Source of the DNA: Peribacillus frigoritolerans
GTDB lineage: Bacteria; Bacillota; Bacilli; Bacillales; DSM-1321
Length of the DNA: 64,000 bases
Direction of reading: 5' to 3'
NCBI RefSeq assembly: GCF_001636405.1
Contig: NZ_KV440950.1
Location: 3,948,778-4,012,777 of the forward strand
Positions 8,991 to 17,960 of the stretch are shown piece by piece. Position 1 is the first letter of the stretch. Each line of letters begins with the position of its first letter. The position numbers and the translations under genes were made by a program. The notes beneath the pieces were generated by a model, which saw nothing but the letters and a program-made list of their open reading frames with translations, ran no database searches and was not told the origin of the DNA.

Positions 8991-10734
8991 ATTCGAACAT
9001 CTCCTTGCATTGTGTGTGAATTTCATGCGGGAGGAATGGGTTGCCATCATATTTTAGGATGCTTTTTATTTTATTAACATGTCCGACATTCATCTTGATA
9101 ATATTAGCCAATTGTCCAGTCGCATTATTTTCAATAACTACTACTTTCTTAGCACTTTGCACCAATGAAAGGACTTCATCAGCTGGGAAAGGATGAATCA
9201 AGCGGATTTGCGCATGATTCACTTTCATTCCGTCCGTTTCTAAACGGCCGATCGCTTCATCAATCGTCCCGCGTGTTGAGTTAAAACCAAGAATTAATAA
9301 ATCCGCTTCTTCATGCGGTGTGTTTTTGTATACTGGTGTTTGGAATGTGTTAGTTAAATTATTAAGCTTACGCATCCGTTTATCCATTTGCAATTTGCGA
9401 TTCAAGGCCGTCTCGGAAGGTCTGCCCGTTTCATCATGTTCAACACCCGTAACATGGTGAATTCCATTTTTCATACCAGGCACTACCCGTGGTGAGACTC
9501 CGTCTTCCGTTACTTCATAACGCTTGAAGTAAGATTTGTTTTCTGGCTCTTCAATTTCAAAGTCAACCAATTTTCCGCGTCTTATCTCCACTTTGCCGTA
9601 ATCAAGCGGCTGAACCGTCTGTTTACCTAATGATAGCTGTAAGTCGGATAAAACGATAACCGGACATTGATATTCCTCTGCAAGGTTGAATGCTTCTGCC
9701 GTATCATAAAAAGCTTCCTCAACAGTACTCGGAGCCATGACGATTTTAGGTATTTCACCATGTGTACCATAAATCATGGCCATTAAATCGGATTGCTCCT
9801 GTTTTGTAGGAAGTCCCGTAGATGGACCGCCACGTTGAGTATCGACGATGACAATTGGCGTTTCGGTAATGCCCGCTAAACCAATCGCCTCCATTTTCAA
9901 GGAAAGCCCAGGTCCAGCTGAAGCTGTGATGGCACGTACACCGCCATAGTTCGCACCGATAGCCATTGTGGCTGCCGCGATTTCATCTTCAGTCTGTATG
10001 ACCGTCCCGCCAAATTGAGGAAGTTTCTTAATTAAGTATTCCATGATTTCCGAAGCCGGAGTAATCGGGTAAGCTGCCATGAAGCGGCAACCTCCTGCAA
10101 CTGCGCCTAAAGCGATAGCATCGTTTCCGATCATGAACATACGTTTTTGGCCGTCTGCCTTTTCCAGCTCCATCGCGCCCAGTTTTTCTCCAAGCAGCAC
10201 TTCCATTGCCTTATAGCCGGCAGTAATGGCATCCATATTCTTCTTAACGATTTCTTCACCTTTACGGCCGAATATTTCATCAACCACATCGTTGAATACG
10301 GAAATTTCCATTCCGAGAACAGCACATGTTGCACCGATGGCAACCATATTTTTCATTAATGATGTTCCTAATTCGGCTGCTATTTCCGTAAAAGGAACAA
10401 TATATAATTCTGCCTTTGTATCTTCTGGGCAGACAGGTTTGAATTTTGCATCTGCAATTATGATGCCACCCTCATGTAATTCTTTATAATTGACGTCAAT
10501 TGTTTCTTGGTCAAAAGCAACTAAGATGTCTAAATCATCAGAGATAGCACGAGTTTCCGTAGTACTTACACGAATTTTGTTATTCGTGTGTCCACCCTTG
10601 ATTCGGGATGAGAAATGACGGTAGCCATACAAGTAATAACCTAAGCGATTGAGGGCAATACAGAATATTTCTCCTGTACTTTCAATACCTTCACCTTGTT
10701 GTCCGCCAACTTTCCATGAAAGTTGATTGATCAT
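8977..10734 (-). CDS. korA: 2-oxoacid:ferredoxin oxidoreductase, fused gamma-alpha subunit (KorA-like)
   Basis: The 585-residue product joins a gamma domain (about 1-190, with GGQQGEGIESTG and RIKGGHTNNKIRVS) to an alpha domain (about 200-585, with AAYPITPASEIMEYL and ITASAGPGLSLKMEA). This gamma-alpha fusion with a separate beta chain is the two-subunit architecture known for 2-oxoglutarate:ferredoxin oxidoreductases of aerobic bacteria. No ferredoxin-like delta subunit is encoded next door. AAAGGAGTG precedes the ATG. A strong promoter and a CcpA-site match lie upstream, suggesting control by carbon supply. Several Bacillus species carry this pair near spoVS and miaB, while B. subtilis 168 does not have it there. 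Confidence 0.88.
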   Translation of the reverse strand: MINQLSWKVGGQQGEGIESTGEIFCIALNRLGYYLYGYRHFSSRIKGGHTNNKIRVSTTETRAISDDLDILVAFDQETIDVNYKELHEGGIIIADAKFKPVCPEDTKAELYIVPFTEIAAELGTSLMKNMVAIGATCAVLGMEISVFNDVVDEIFGRKGEEIVKKNMDAITAGYKAMEVLLGEKLGAMELEKADGQKRMFMIGNDAIALGAVAGGCRFMAAYPITPASEIMEYLIKKLPQFGGTVIQTEDEIAAATMAIGANYGGVRAITASAGPGLSLKMEAIGLAGITETPIVIVDTQRGGPSTGLPTKQEQSDLMAMIYGTHGEIPKIVMAPSTVEEAFYDTAEAFNLAEEYQCPVIVLSDLQLSLGKQTVQPLDYGKVEIRRGKLVDFEIEEPENKSYFKRYEVTEDGVSPRVVPGMKNGIHHVTGVEHDETGRPSETALNRKLQMDKRMRKLNNLTNTFQTPVYKNTPHEEADLLILGFNSTRGTIDEAIGRLETDGMKVNHAQIRLIHPFPADEVLSLVQSAKKVVVIENNATGQLANIIKMNVGHVNKIKSILKYDGNPFLPHEIHTQCKEMFEYGNV

Positions 10735-10836
10735 GTCTTACACTCCTTTAGGACGTTCGTATATAAATGCATTTAACCGCACCTCTCTTAGAACATTCAA
10801 CTATGTATAATTATCGTTCTAATTTAGGAAAGGTGT

Positions 10837-10850
10837 ACTAAACGCTTTCA
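10837..10850 (-). promoter_or_regulatory. Candidate CcpA (cre) site overlapping the korA transcription start
   Basis: The minus strand reads TGAAAGCGTTTAGT, 13 of 14 positions of TGWAAGCGYTWNCW. It begins directly after the -10 box, so it would cover the start site, a position where CcpA typically represses. Consensus match only. Confidence 0.5.
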
Positions 10851-10879
10851 ATTCTATCGGTTAAATCATCAAATTGCAA
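10851..10879 (-). promoter_or_regulatory. Sigma-A promoter for korA-korB
   Basis: TTGCAA (10874-10879), a 17-base spacer and TAGAAT (10851-10856) on the minus strand give a good vegetative promoter. The start site would be near 10844 and the leader about 110 bases. Confidence 0.6.
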
Positions 10880-10900
10880 CCTTTTTGCTTTTATTTTTTA

Positions 10901-10915
10901 TATTTTCAGAATATT
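10901..10915. promoter_or_regulatory. CodY-box-like sequence upstream of korA
   Basis: TATTTTCAGAATATT matches 13 of 15 positions of the CodY consensus AATTTTCWGAAAATT and lies about 22 bases upstream of the korA -35 box. The surrounding DNA is very AT-rich, so chance is a real possibility. Confidence 0.25.
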
Positions 10916-10949
10916 TATTCATATCTATATAGTAAGAATTGAAAATCAC

Positions 10950-11882
10950 TTAAGATATTTCCTTTTTAAGCGGAAAATTACGAGTGAAATTATCAAAAAG
11001 GAGACCCTGTACAAACTCACTGGAATAAAGCCTGTTCAATTCATTTATTAAGTTATGATAATCCTTATATGACGTTAACTTCTCTACCATATGATCGATT
11101 CCATCGAAGTCGGACCCTAATCCAATTTGTCTTTCCCCGCCCAAACTGCATATATGCTCTATATGTTTCAAGATATCCTTTATCGTAACCGGGCCATTTG
11201 CTAGAAATTGCGGGACAAAGGTTACTCCGATCACCCCATTTTTCTGTAAAAGGGCTTTTATCTGCCCGTCCTTTAAATTTCGCGGATGCGGACAAAGCTG
11301 ATAAGCATTCGAATGGGAGGCGATCGGGAATTTCGCCAACTTTAGAGTGTCCCAAAATCCAGCTTCAGATAAATGGGATAAATCACACCAAATTGACTTC
11401 TCATTCAGTAGCGCGACCACTTCCGTTCCAAACCCTGTCAAGCCTCCCCCTCTTGTTTCCAATGCCCCATCCGCTACCAAGTTAGCATGATTCCAAGTCA
11501 GACCTACCGAGGATACTCCAAGATGAATAAGGGTTTTCAGTTTCAACAAATCATTCCCGATGCAATCGCACCCCTCCAAAGTTAACATTGCACCGATTTC
11601 CTTTTCTTTTAAAGATTCAATGTCTGCCTTGGTCTTTATGAATTTCAATTCCGGCTCCGACAAAATCTTTTCATGAAAAATATCCACCATCGCCAAAGCC
11701 GCTTGAAATCTCATATCAGGGTGGACTTTTTCAGGTATATATATGGCAAAACATTGGACTTTTCCCCCTTCGTCCAATAAACCCCGCTTTGTTATATGTA
11801 ATTTATCACTATTTGTAAAAGAAATATCCGGATCGATGAACATCTTCATCAGCACATCACAATGTGCATCAAAAATCTCCAA
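10950..11882 (-). CDS. Membrane dipeptidase family (peptidase M19) protein
   Basis: At 310 residues this is the usual size for a bacterial M19 (renal dipeptidase-like) enzyme. These binuclear zinc hydrolases cleave dipeptides, sometimes with a D-residue at the C-terminal side. Metal ligands are visible: H7-x-D9 (DAHCDVL), the bridging Glu in LTLEGCD, His in ASHSNAYQLCPHPRN, and the C-terminal GLGSDFDGID. No signal peptide is seen, so it is probably cytoplasmic. Translation appears to start at a TTG (11882) after GGGGGA with 5-base spacing. It has its own unit between spoVS and korA. The physiological substrate cannot be told from the sequence. Confidence 0.88.
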   Translation of the reverse strand: MEIFDAHCDVLMKMFIDPDISFTNSDKLHITKRGLLDEGGKVQCFAIYIPEKVHPDMRFQAALAMVDIFHEKILSEPELKFIKTKADIESLKEKEIGAMLTLEGCDCIGNDLLKLKTLIHLGVSSVGLTWNHANLVADGALETRGGGLTGFGTEVVALLNEKSIWCDLSHLSEAGFWDTLKLAKFPIASHSNAYQLCPHPRNLKDGQIKALLQKNGVIGVTFVPQFLANGPVTIKDILKHIEHICSLGGERQIGLGSDFDGIDHMVEKLTSYKDYHNLINELNRLYSSEFVQGLLFDNFTRNFPLKKEIS

Positions 11883-11965
11883 TGTAATCCCCCTTCCTGT
11901 ACTTTTTTATGATTATATATACCATTATAAAGCGACACGGGCCTTTCGTCATTTGGAATTCACGA

Positions 11966-11999
11966 CAAAAAAGAGCCTGCTCGCCATTCGACAAACAGG
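11966..11999 (-). terminator. Terminator after spoVS
   Basis: In the minus-strand RNA, CCUGUUUGUC pairs with GGCGAGCAGG (using G-U pairs) around a GAAU loop, followed by CUCUUUUUU. It lies 17 bases past the spoVS stop. The wobble pairs make it look weak at the DNA level but sound as RNA. Confidence 0.7.
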
Positions 12000-12015
12000 A
12001 CACCCAAACATGCAA

Positions 12016-12276
12016 TTATCTTGGTTCAATGATTAGTTTTATTGCGGTTCTTTCTTCGCCATCAATAAGTATATCTGTAAAGGCAGGAATACAAATCAAG
12101 TCAACTCCACTAGGTGCGACAAACCCTCTTGCGATTGCTACTGCCTTGACGGCTTGATTTAACGCACCTGCACCGATTGCTTGAATTTCGGCTGCTCCTC
12201 TTTCCCTGAGCACTCCCGCTAGTGCGCCTGCTACAGAATTAGGATTAGATTTTGCTGAAACTTTTAATATTTCCAT
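12016..12276 (-). CDS. spoVS: Stage V sporulation protein S
   Basis: The 86-residue product begins MEILKVSAKSNPNSVAGALA and contains the highly conserved core ALNQAVKAVAIARGFVAPSG, hallmarks of SpoVS. Family length is 86 residues. In B. subtilis SpoVS loss blocks sporulation at stage V (coat assembly) and it also affects septation; it has an Alba-like fold, suggesting nucleic-acid binding, but the mechanism is unsettled. It is monocistronic, with a terminator on each side. It neighbours ymdB, as in B. subtilis. Confidence 0.97.
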   Translation of the reverse strand: MEILKVSAKSNPNSVAGALAGVLRERGAAEIQAIGAGALNQAVKAVAIARGFVAPSGVDLICIPAFTDILIDGEERTAIKLIIEPR

Positions 12277-12412
12277 TCCTAGTCCTCCTTGTTTTCCCTG
12301 CCGATTCTAACTTGGCTCAATAGTTATAACACTTTCCACTGCTACTATATTCATCAAGTAAAACTTGTATGACAAAGAAAACCGGGATTGTACACCATTT
12401 ATTAAAGAATGG

Positions 12413-12445
12413 AAAAACGGATGGCAGTTTGACTGTCCATCCGTT
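12413..12445 (-). terminator. Terminator after ymdB
   Basis: AACGGATGG pairs with CCATCCGTT, extended by CAG/CTG past one bulged base, and a T5 run follows on the minus strand. The hairpin begins within 10 bases of the ymdB stop. Confidence 0.85.
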
Positions 12446-12449
12446 CGTA

Positions 12450-13247
12450 TCAATGGTAAAAGGGATGATCTTCGTTAATCAGGATCCTTTCTATCTTCTT
12501 TGCCTTGCCAGTTTTCTCATCAATTTCAAGGAGAACCCCGCTTAATAGGGTCCGTCCCTCTTTTGGGACTTCGAAACGAACTGGAAGGCTGGTCAGGAAC
12601 CGATGGATGACTGCCTCTCTTTCCATACCAAGGATGGCATCATATGGTCCTGTCATGCCTACATCTGATATGTAAGCGGTGCCTGCAGGTAATATACGGT
12701 TATCGGCTGTCTGGACGTGTGTGTGTGTACCAACGACGGCTGTAACCTTACCATCCAGGAACCACCCCATGGCTTGCTTTTCACTTGTCGCTTCACCATG
12801 AAAATCGACAAAGATGATCGGTGTCTTTTTTCGAGCCTCCGCCACTAGTTCTTCCGCCTTTTTGAACGGACAGTCCAAATCCGGCATGAACGTTCTCGCT
12901 TGTAAATTGATGACCGCTATTTCATGCTGGTTCAATTTTAAAAATTTCATACCTTCTCCGGGTACCCCGTCTGGAAAGTTTGCTGGACGGACAAGATATT
13001 TCGCTTCATCAATAAAATTGAAAATATCACGATTATCCCATGTATGGTTTCCCATGGTCACTGCCTGCGCTCCCCACTCTAAAAAACTGCGGTAAATCTT
13101 TTCTGTAATCCCCCGGCCACTTGCTGCATTCTCGCCATTGATGACCGTGATATGCGGACGATACTTTTCTTTTAACTTAGGAAGGTATTCTTGGATCATG
13201 TCACGACCTGGAGATCCCACTACATCCCCTATAAATAGCAATTTCAT
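12450..13247 (-). CDS. ymdB: YmdB, 2',3'-cyclic-nucleotide phosphodiesterase family
   Basis: The 265-residue metallophosphoesterase (DUF64/YmdB family) begins MKLLFIGDVVGSPGRDM. Metal-binding motifs are GDVVGSPGRD near the start, NGENAASGRG, GNHTWDN, HGEATSEK and GTHTHVQTAD, matching the known dinuclear-iron active site. In B. subtilis YmdB controls biofilm and motility gene expression through its phosphodiesterase activity and affects many transcripts. It lies directly downstream of rny, whose product, RNase Y, generates RNA ends. A terminator between rny and ymdB (13362-13385) suggests at least partly separate transcription. Confidence 0.95.
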   Translation of the reverse strand: MKLLFIGDVVGSPGRDMIQEYLPKLKEKYRPHITVINGENAASGRGITEKIYRSFLEWGAQAVTMGNHTWDNRDIFNFIDEAKYLVRPANFPDGVPGEGMKFLKLNQHEIAVINLQARTFMPDLDCPFKKAEELVAEARKKTPIIFVDFHGEATSEKQAMGWFLDGKVTAVVGTHTHVQTADNRILPAGTAYISDVGMTGPYDAILGMEREAVIHRFLTSLPVRFEVPKEGRTLLSGVLLEIDEKTGKAKKIERILINEDHPFYH

Positions 13248-13355
13248 TGTAAAACCCTTTCTGGATTCACCTGATTATATGAATTATTCAAGTATGTATT
13301 GTAACATAATTGGGGGTAATTATAAGAATACGCTTAACGATTCATATCGGAAAAA

Positions 13356-13385
13356 GAAAAAACGAAGTGGTTTGCACCACTTCGT
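13356..13385 (-). terminator. Terminator after rny
   Basis: ACGAAGTGG pairs with CCACTTCGT around a 6-base loop, followed on the minus strand by TTTTTTCTTTTT. It lies 14 bases past the rny stop, so ymdB needs read-through or its own promoter. Confidence 0.85.
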
Positions 13386-13398
13386 CTTTCACTAACAA

Positions 13399-14958
13399 TT
13401 ATTTGGCATATTCGACTGCTCTTGTTTCACGGATGACCGTGACTTTTATATGACCTGGGTAATCGAGCTCTTCTTCAATCCTTTTCCGGATATCACGTGC
13501 GAGTCGATGTGCCGAAAGGTCATCGATTTGTTCTGGTTTCACTAGAATTCGCACTTCTCGTCCGGCTTGAATCGCAAAAGATTTCTCCACTCCATCATAG
13601 GACTCGGAAATTTCCTCAAGTTTTTCAAGTCTTCTAATGTAATTTTCAAGCGTTTCACTTCTTGCTCCCGGTCTTGCAGCTGATAATGCATCAGCGGCAG
13701 CCACAAGCACTGAAATGATGGAAGTTGGTTCCGTATCGCCATGATGTGAAGCGATGCTGTTAATGACAGTTGGATGCTCTTTATATTTGGTTGCTAATTC
13801 AACGCCAATTTCAACGTGACTGCCTTCCACTTCATGATCGATCGCTTTCCCAATATCATGCAATAAACCTGCACGGCGGGCAAGAACTTCATCCTCACCG
13901 AGCTCAGCGGCCAGTAAACCTGAAAGCTGGGCCACTTCAATTGAATGTTTAAGTACGTTTTGCCCATAACTGGTACGGAATTTCAAACGTCCTAGTATTT
14001 TGATGAGATCTGGATGGAGACCGTGAACTCCAACTTCAAAAGTAGTCTGTTCACCAATTTCACGAATATGTTCATCTACCTCACGTCTTGCTTTGTCAAC
14101 CATTTCTTCAATGCGAGCCGGATGGATCCGTCCGTCCTGAACAAGTTTCTCAAGAGCCAAGCGTGCCGTTTCCCGTCTAATTGGATCGAATCCAGATAAA
14201 ATGACAGCTTCAGGAGTATCATCAATAATAAGGTCAATACCTGTTAGCGTTTCTAACGTCCGGATATTTCGTCCTTCACGTCCGATTATCCGTCCTTTCA
14301 TTTCATCGTTTGGAAGATTTACTACAGAAACGGTGGTCTCTGCAACATGATCAGCCGCACAACGCTGAATGGCAAGAGAAAGGACTTCTTTTGCTTTTTT
14401 ATCAGCTTCTTCTTTGGCACGGGTATCACTTTCTTTAATCATAAGCGCTACATCGTGAGCAAGCTCGTTTTCCATTCGGTCAATAATGATTGCTTTAGCC
14501 TCTTCACGAGTTAAACCGGAAACACGTTCAAGCTCTGTTTGCTGCTTACGAACCATCTCTTCCACTTTGCTTTCCATCTCTTCAATATGCTGTTGTCTTT
14601 GGTTTAGAGAATCTTCTTTTTTCTCCAAAAGGCTTTCACGTTTGTCTAACGTTTCATCCTTACGGTCCAGATTCTCTTCTCTTTGCAATAACCGATTTTC
14701 TTGTTTTTGTAATTCGTTCCTTCTTTCACGGGCTTCCCGATCCGAATCGGCACGAACTTTATGAATTTCATCTTTTGCTTCCAACAAGGCTTCTTTCTTA
14801 AGTGCTTCCGCTTCACGTTTTGCATCCTCAAGGATGTGTTCTGCAGAGCCCTTTGCCCCTGCTATTCTACTCTCAAATTTTGATTTGTGAATAAAATAAC
14901 CAACAACTGCACCGACGATTAGGCCAAGCAAAGTGAAGATGATTGTCATGGGTTCCAT
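13399..14958 (-). CDS. rny: Ribonuclease Y
   Basis: The 519-residue product matches B. subtilis RNase Y (520). This membrane-anchored endonuclease starts the decay of many mRNAs and interacts with PNPase, RNase J, helicase and glycolytic enzymes. Residues about 3-24 form the membrane anchor ([18 protein letters not shown]). About 30-195 is a long charged coiled coil. A KH domain follows ([19 protein letters not shown]), then the HD domain with [17 protein letters not shown]. The ATG at 14958 follows GGGGAGGTG with 5-base spacing; an in-frame start 22 codons upstream lacks one and falls outside the conserved start. A near-consensus promoter lies upstream. Confidence 0.97.
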   Translation of the reverse strand: MEPMTIIFTLLGLIVGAVVGYFIHKSKFESRIAGAKGSAEHILEDAKREAEALKKEALLEAKDEIHKVRADSDREARERRNELQKQENRLLQREENLDRKDETLDKRESLLEKKEDSLNQRQQHIEEMESKVEEMVRKQQTELERVSGLTREEAKAIIIDRMENELAHDVALMIKESDTRAKEEADKKAKEVLSLAIQRCAADHVAETTVSVVNLPNDEMKGRIIGREGRNIRTLETLTGIDLIIDDTPEAVILSGFDPIRRETARLALEKLVQDGRIHPARIEEMVDKARREVDEHIREIGEQTTFEVGVHGLHPDLIKILGRLKFRTSYGQNVLKHSIEVAQLSGLLAAELGEDEVLARRAGLLHDIGKAIDHEVEGSHVEIGVELATKYKEHPTVINSIASHHGDTEPTSIISVLVAAADALSAARPGARSETLENYIRRLEKLEEISESYDGVEKSFAIQAGREVRILVKPEQIDDLSAHRLARDIRKRIEEELDYPGHIKVTVIRETRAVEYAK

Positions 14959-15091
14959 CGTTTCACCTCCCCTTGCTATGAACTTTTTACATAAAATGTT
15001 GAACTGTCGGCAAGTACATTGCACATAAATTCAATATACAGCACTTAATTTTCAAAATTTTAGTTTGAAAAATTGTAAAATATACATATTA

Positions 15092-15120
15092 ATTGTATAG
15101 TTGAGAATTTTTATTGTCAA
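15092..15120 (-). promoter_or_regulatory. Strong sigma-A promoter for rny
   Basis: A perfect TTGACA (15115-15120) lies 17 bases from TACAAT (15092-15097), the best vegetative promoter in the window. The leader would be about 127 bases. Confidence 0.78.
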
Positions 15121-15270
15121 GCGTTTGTCCCTTATGTATCAATGATTATTCAAGTTTTCTTAATATCAACCATCATAATGTACAGCATTCATTATGGAAG
15201 CAGTCTGTAAATCTTATTACAATGCCATTTAATCCGCTGAAAATTTCGCATTTTTCTTAAAATATACATA

Positions 15271-15300
15271 AAAGGCCTAAGCGAATAAGCTTAGGCCTTT
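15271..15300 (-). terminator. Terminator after recA
   Basis: A perfect 12-bp stem (AAAGGCCTAAGC paired with GCTTAGGCCTTT) with a 6-base loop begins 10 bases past the recA stop. The T run is short (TTTTATG), but the stem is very stable. Confidence 0.85.
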
Positions 15301-15310
15301 TCCAATATCA

Positions 15311-16357
15311 TTAATCAAGCAATTCAAAATGCTCTTCTGTTTCATTTTCTTCTGGTGGTAATTCATGCTCTCCATCAAGATTATAGTGATCTCTGATTTT
15401 CTGAGAAATTTCCTGAGCGATATCCTGATTTTCTTTCAGGAACAGCTTCGCATTTTCACGGCCTTGTCCGACACGCTCTTCATTGTATGAATACCATGAG
15501 CCGCTTTTAAGGACGATATCCAGGTCTGCACCCATATCGATGATTTCACCTTCCTGCGAAATCCCTTGACCATACATGATGTCAACTTCAGCTTGGCGGA
15601 ATGGTGGAGCAACCTTGTTTTTTACAACTTTGATTTTAGTTTTATTACCGACGATTTCATTACCTTGTTTTAATTGTTCCGCACGGCGCACTTCCAGACG
15701 AACAGTTGAATAGAACTTCAATGCCCGGCCTCCCGGAGTCGTTTCTGGATTCCCAAACATAACACCGATTTTTTCACGGACTTGGTTAATGAAAATGGCA
15801 ATGGTATTTGATTTATTAATGGAACCAGACAGTTTTCTAAGTGCCTGAGACATCATCCTGGCTTGAAGACCCATATGGGAATCTCCCATTTCGCCTTCAA
15901 TTTCAGCTTTAGGAACAAGTGCTGCCACCGAGTCAATGACAATGATATCTACTGCTCCGCTTCGAACTAACGCTTCAGCGATCTCTAAGGCTTGTTCACC
16001 CGTATCAGGCTGTGAAAGGAGTAACTCATCGATATTCACACCAAGTTTTTCTGAATATGCTGGATCTAAAGCATGCTCGGCATCAATGAATGCAGCCGTC
16101 CCACCAGTCTTTTGTACCTCTGCAATGGCATGTAATGCTACAGTCGTTTTACCTGAGCTTTCAGGTCCATATATCTCAATGACCCGGCCTCTTGGATATC
16201 CGCCCACTCCCAACGCTACGTCCAATGCTAAAGAACCGCTTGAGATCGTTGAAATCCTACGATCAGTCTGTTCCCCAAGTTTCATAATCGAACCTTTACC
16301 AAATTGTTTCTCAATTTGTTTTAACGCCATATCTAAAGCCGCTTGACGATCACTCAC
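15311..16357 (-). CDS. recA: Recombinase RecA
   Basis: The 348-residue product is the B. subtilis size. RecA forms ATP-dependent filaments on single-stranded DNA, catalyses strand exchange and triggers LexA self-cleavage. Walker A GPESSGKT is at residues 64-71. Walker B is in the [18 protein letters not shown] segment, and the DNA-binding loops include [15 protein letters not shown] and [15 protein letters not shown]. The C-terminal tail is acidic ([13 protein letters not shown]). It is monocistronic. A sigma-A promoter and a LexA box about 150 bases upstream give it standard SOS control. Confidence 0.99.
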   Translation of the reverse strand: MSDRQAALDMALKQIEKQFGKGSIMKLGEQTDRRISTISSGSLALDVALGVGGYPRGRVIEIYGPESSGKTTVALHAIAEVQKTGGTAAFIDAEHALDPAYSEKLGVNIDELLLSQPDTGEQALEIAEALVRSGAVDIIVIDSVAALVPKAEIEGEMGDSHMGLQARMMSQALRKLSGSINKSNTIAIFINQVREKIGVMFGNPETTPGGRALKFYSTVRLEVRRAEQLKQGNEIVGNKTKIKVVKNKVAPPFRQAEVDIMYGQGISQEGEIIDMGADLDIVLKSGSWYSYNEERVGQGRENAKLFLKENQDIAQEISQKIRDHYNLDGEHELPPEENETEEHFELLD

Positions 16358-16464
16358 TTAATTTCCTCCTCTATATTCAACTAATCGGCTGTCCGATTAA
16401 AGGTGTACTTACGTTAGCAATTATTCGAGTTCAAGGTTTGTACCCTGTCTCAAAACCTATCTTT

Positions 16465-16493
16465 ACTATATACTCTTTTTACTATTTTGCCAA
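16465..16493 (-). promoter_or_regulatory. Sigma-A promoter for recA
   Basis: TTGGCA (16488-16493), a 17-base spacer and TATAGT (16465-16470) on the minus strand. The leader would be about 100 bases. Confidence 0.65.
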
Positions 16494-16502
16494 GCAAAAA
16501 GT

Positions 16503-16516
16503 CGAACATTCATTCG
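16503..16516 (-). promoter_or_regulatory. LexA (SOS) box of recA
   Basis: The minus strand reads CGAATGAATGTTCG, 12 of 14 positions of the Gram-positive LexA consensus CGAACRNRYGTTYC. The B. subtilis recA box also has CGAAT and ends TTCG. It sits 9 bases upstream of the -35 box. Confidence 0.7.
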
Positions 16517-16667
16517 TTTTTTTCTTTCGGGATATTCTTTGTAAAAAAGCGTTTTAGCTTAAGGAAATTTCCATTTCACTTCACTTACTCCCTAAAAAAT
16601 ACATTTTCATTGAATTAACTTTTTTCTTTTTTCCCTATTTTTCAAGAAACAAACTTCTAAAACCAAA

Positions 16668-16698
16668 TAAAAAGCAGAGCTGTAAAAAAGCTCTGCTT
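16668..16698 (-). terminator. Terminator after cinA
   Basis: AAGCAGAGC pairs with GCTCTGCTT around a 9-base loop, followed by TTTTATTTGG on the minus strand. It starts 8 bases past the cinA stop. Confidence 0.8.
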
Positions 16699-16705
16699 AT
16701 GGCGT

Positions 16706-17938
16706 TTATAAATCCCTTAATAGGTAATGACAGCCGTACTTCACACTCCGAATACGGTTTTGCGCCCTGCTACCGGAAAGATTCAACTCCTTGAAATGAG
16801 TGTTTCCATCCCGATAGGAAATGCCAATAAATACTGTACCAACAGGCTTGCCTTCTTGTTCATCCGGCCCTGCAACACCCGTAAAGCTTATGCCTACATC
16901 CGCATCGAGCTTACTCCGGACATTATAGGCCATTTCCATTGCACACTCACCGCTGACCACCCCATACTCAGATATGGTATCATCACTGACGCCGAGGACA
17001 TTGGACTTCGCATCATTCGTATAGCAGACCATTCCGCCCTTAAAGACTTTACCGGCGCCCGGGATGGTTGTCAGCTGTTCTTGGAACATCCCCCCGGTCA
17101 AGCTTTCAGCTGCCGCGATTGAAAGCTTGCGGACCGTTAATTCTTTTACAAGTTCCTTTATTAGCGAAGTATTATCACTTCCATAATGGAACTTGCCGAC
17201 CCTGCTAAGAATTTCTTTTTCCGTTTCTAAAATAAGTTCTTCGCATTTTTCTTTGGAAGGGCCTTTGGCGGTGATCCTTAACGTCACTTCCCCTTCGGCT
17301 GCCAGCGGAGCGATTGTCGGATTCGTTTGATTGACAAGGAGATCTTCAATCACCGTTTCCAGTTCGGCTTCACCTATACCGTAGAACCGTAGAACCTTGG
17401 AATCGATCCGTTCATGCTTTTCCAATTTATTCATGATCTTTTCATAACCATAACTTAAAAACATCGGCTCCATTTCACTTGGTGGACCAGGCAGGAGCAT
17501 ATATGTAATCCCGGATTTGGACAAAACCATTCCCGGGGCCATGCCATGATCGTTTGCCAACACTTCACTGCCTTCTAAGACAAGGGCCTGCTTTTTGTTG
17601 TTTTCCGTCATCGGCCGTTCCCGTTTTTGGAAGTAAGCTTCAATGGATTGCAAAGCTTCATCATTAAAAACGAGCTTTTTCCCGATATGGCGAGCAATCG
17701 TTTCTTTCGTTAAGTCGTCTTTGGTAGGACCAAGCCCACCGGTAAAAACAATCAAGTTCGCCCTCGATTCAGCGATTTCTATAGCTTGTTGTAATCGGCG
17801 GTCGTTATCCCCGACCACAGTATGGTAAAAAACGTTGATCCCCATTTCCGCAAACTGCTGCGATAAGAATCTTCCATTAGTGTTATTGATTTGACCTAAA
17901 AGAAGCTCTGAGCCCACTGCAATGATTTCTGCATCCAT
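16706..17938 (-). CDS. cinA: CinA family protein (competence/damage-inducible; NMN amidohydrolase domain)
   Basis: The 410-residue protein has an N-terminal MoCF-like (COG1058) domain beginning MDAEIIAVGSELLLGQINNT, with VFTGGLGPTKDDLT, and a C-terminal PncC-type domain (AAAESLTGGMFQEQLTTIPGA, FTGVAGPDEQEGKPVGTV). PncC deamidates nicotinamide mononucleotide; the N-terminal domain is linked to ADP-ribose pyrophosphatase activity in some homologues. In B. subtilis cinA lies upstream of recA and is induced in competence. The start at 17938 matches the family start and has GGTGG 10 bases upstream; the longer frame would overlap pgsA. Here a terminator separates cinA from recA, though read-through is possible. 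Confidence 0.93.
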   Translation of the reverse strand: MDAEIIAVGSELLLGQINNTNGRFLSQQFAEMGINVFYHTVVGDNDRRLQQAIEIAESRANLIVFTGGLGPTKDDLTKETIARHIGKKLVFNDEALQSIEAYFQKRERPMTENNKKQALVLEGSEVLANDHGMAPGMVLSKSGITYMLLPGPPSEMEPMFLSYGYEKIMNKLEKHERIDSKVLRFYGIGEAELETVIEDLLVNQTNPTIAPLAAEGEVTLRITAKGPSKEKCEELILETEKEILSRVGKFHYGSDNTSLIKELVKELTVRKLSIAAAESLTGGMFQEQLTTIPGAGKVFKGGMVCYTNDAKSNVLGVSDDTISEYGVVSGECAMEMAYNVRSKLDADVGISFTGVAGPDEQEGKPVGTVFIGISYRDGNTHFKELNLSGSRAQNRIRSVKYGCHYLLRDL

Positions 17939-17960
17939 CTTTTCAAAACCACCATTCGTT

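Larger units (their letters stand above)
14959..15310. other. 352-base gene-free stretch between rny and recA
   Basis: From right to left it holds the recA terminator (15271-15300), AT-rich DNA with no recognisable gene, the rny promoter (15092-15120) and a leader of about 127 bases. Confidence 0.6.
16358..16705. other. 348-base gene-free stretch between recA and cinA
   Basis: It contains the recA leader and promoter (16465-16493), the LexA box (16503-16516), an AT-rich stretch with nothing recognisable, and the cinA terminator (16672-16698). Confidence 0.65.

Noticed and set aside
12277-12400. Sigma-H promoter for spoVS
   Set aside because: A GAATAT -10 is present, but no matching -35 lies at the required spacing.
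16358-16705. Small RNA or short gene upstream of recA
   Set aside because: Apart from promoter, LexA box and terminator, only AT-rich DNA without hairpins or start signals is seen.
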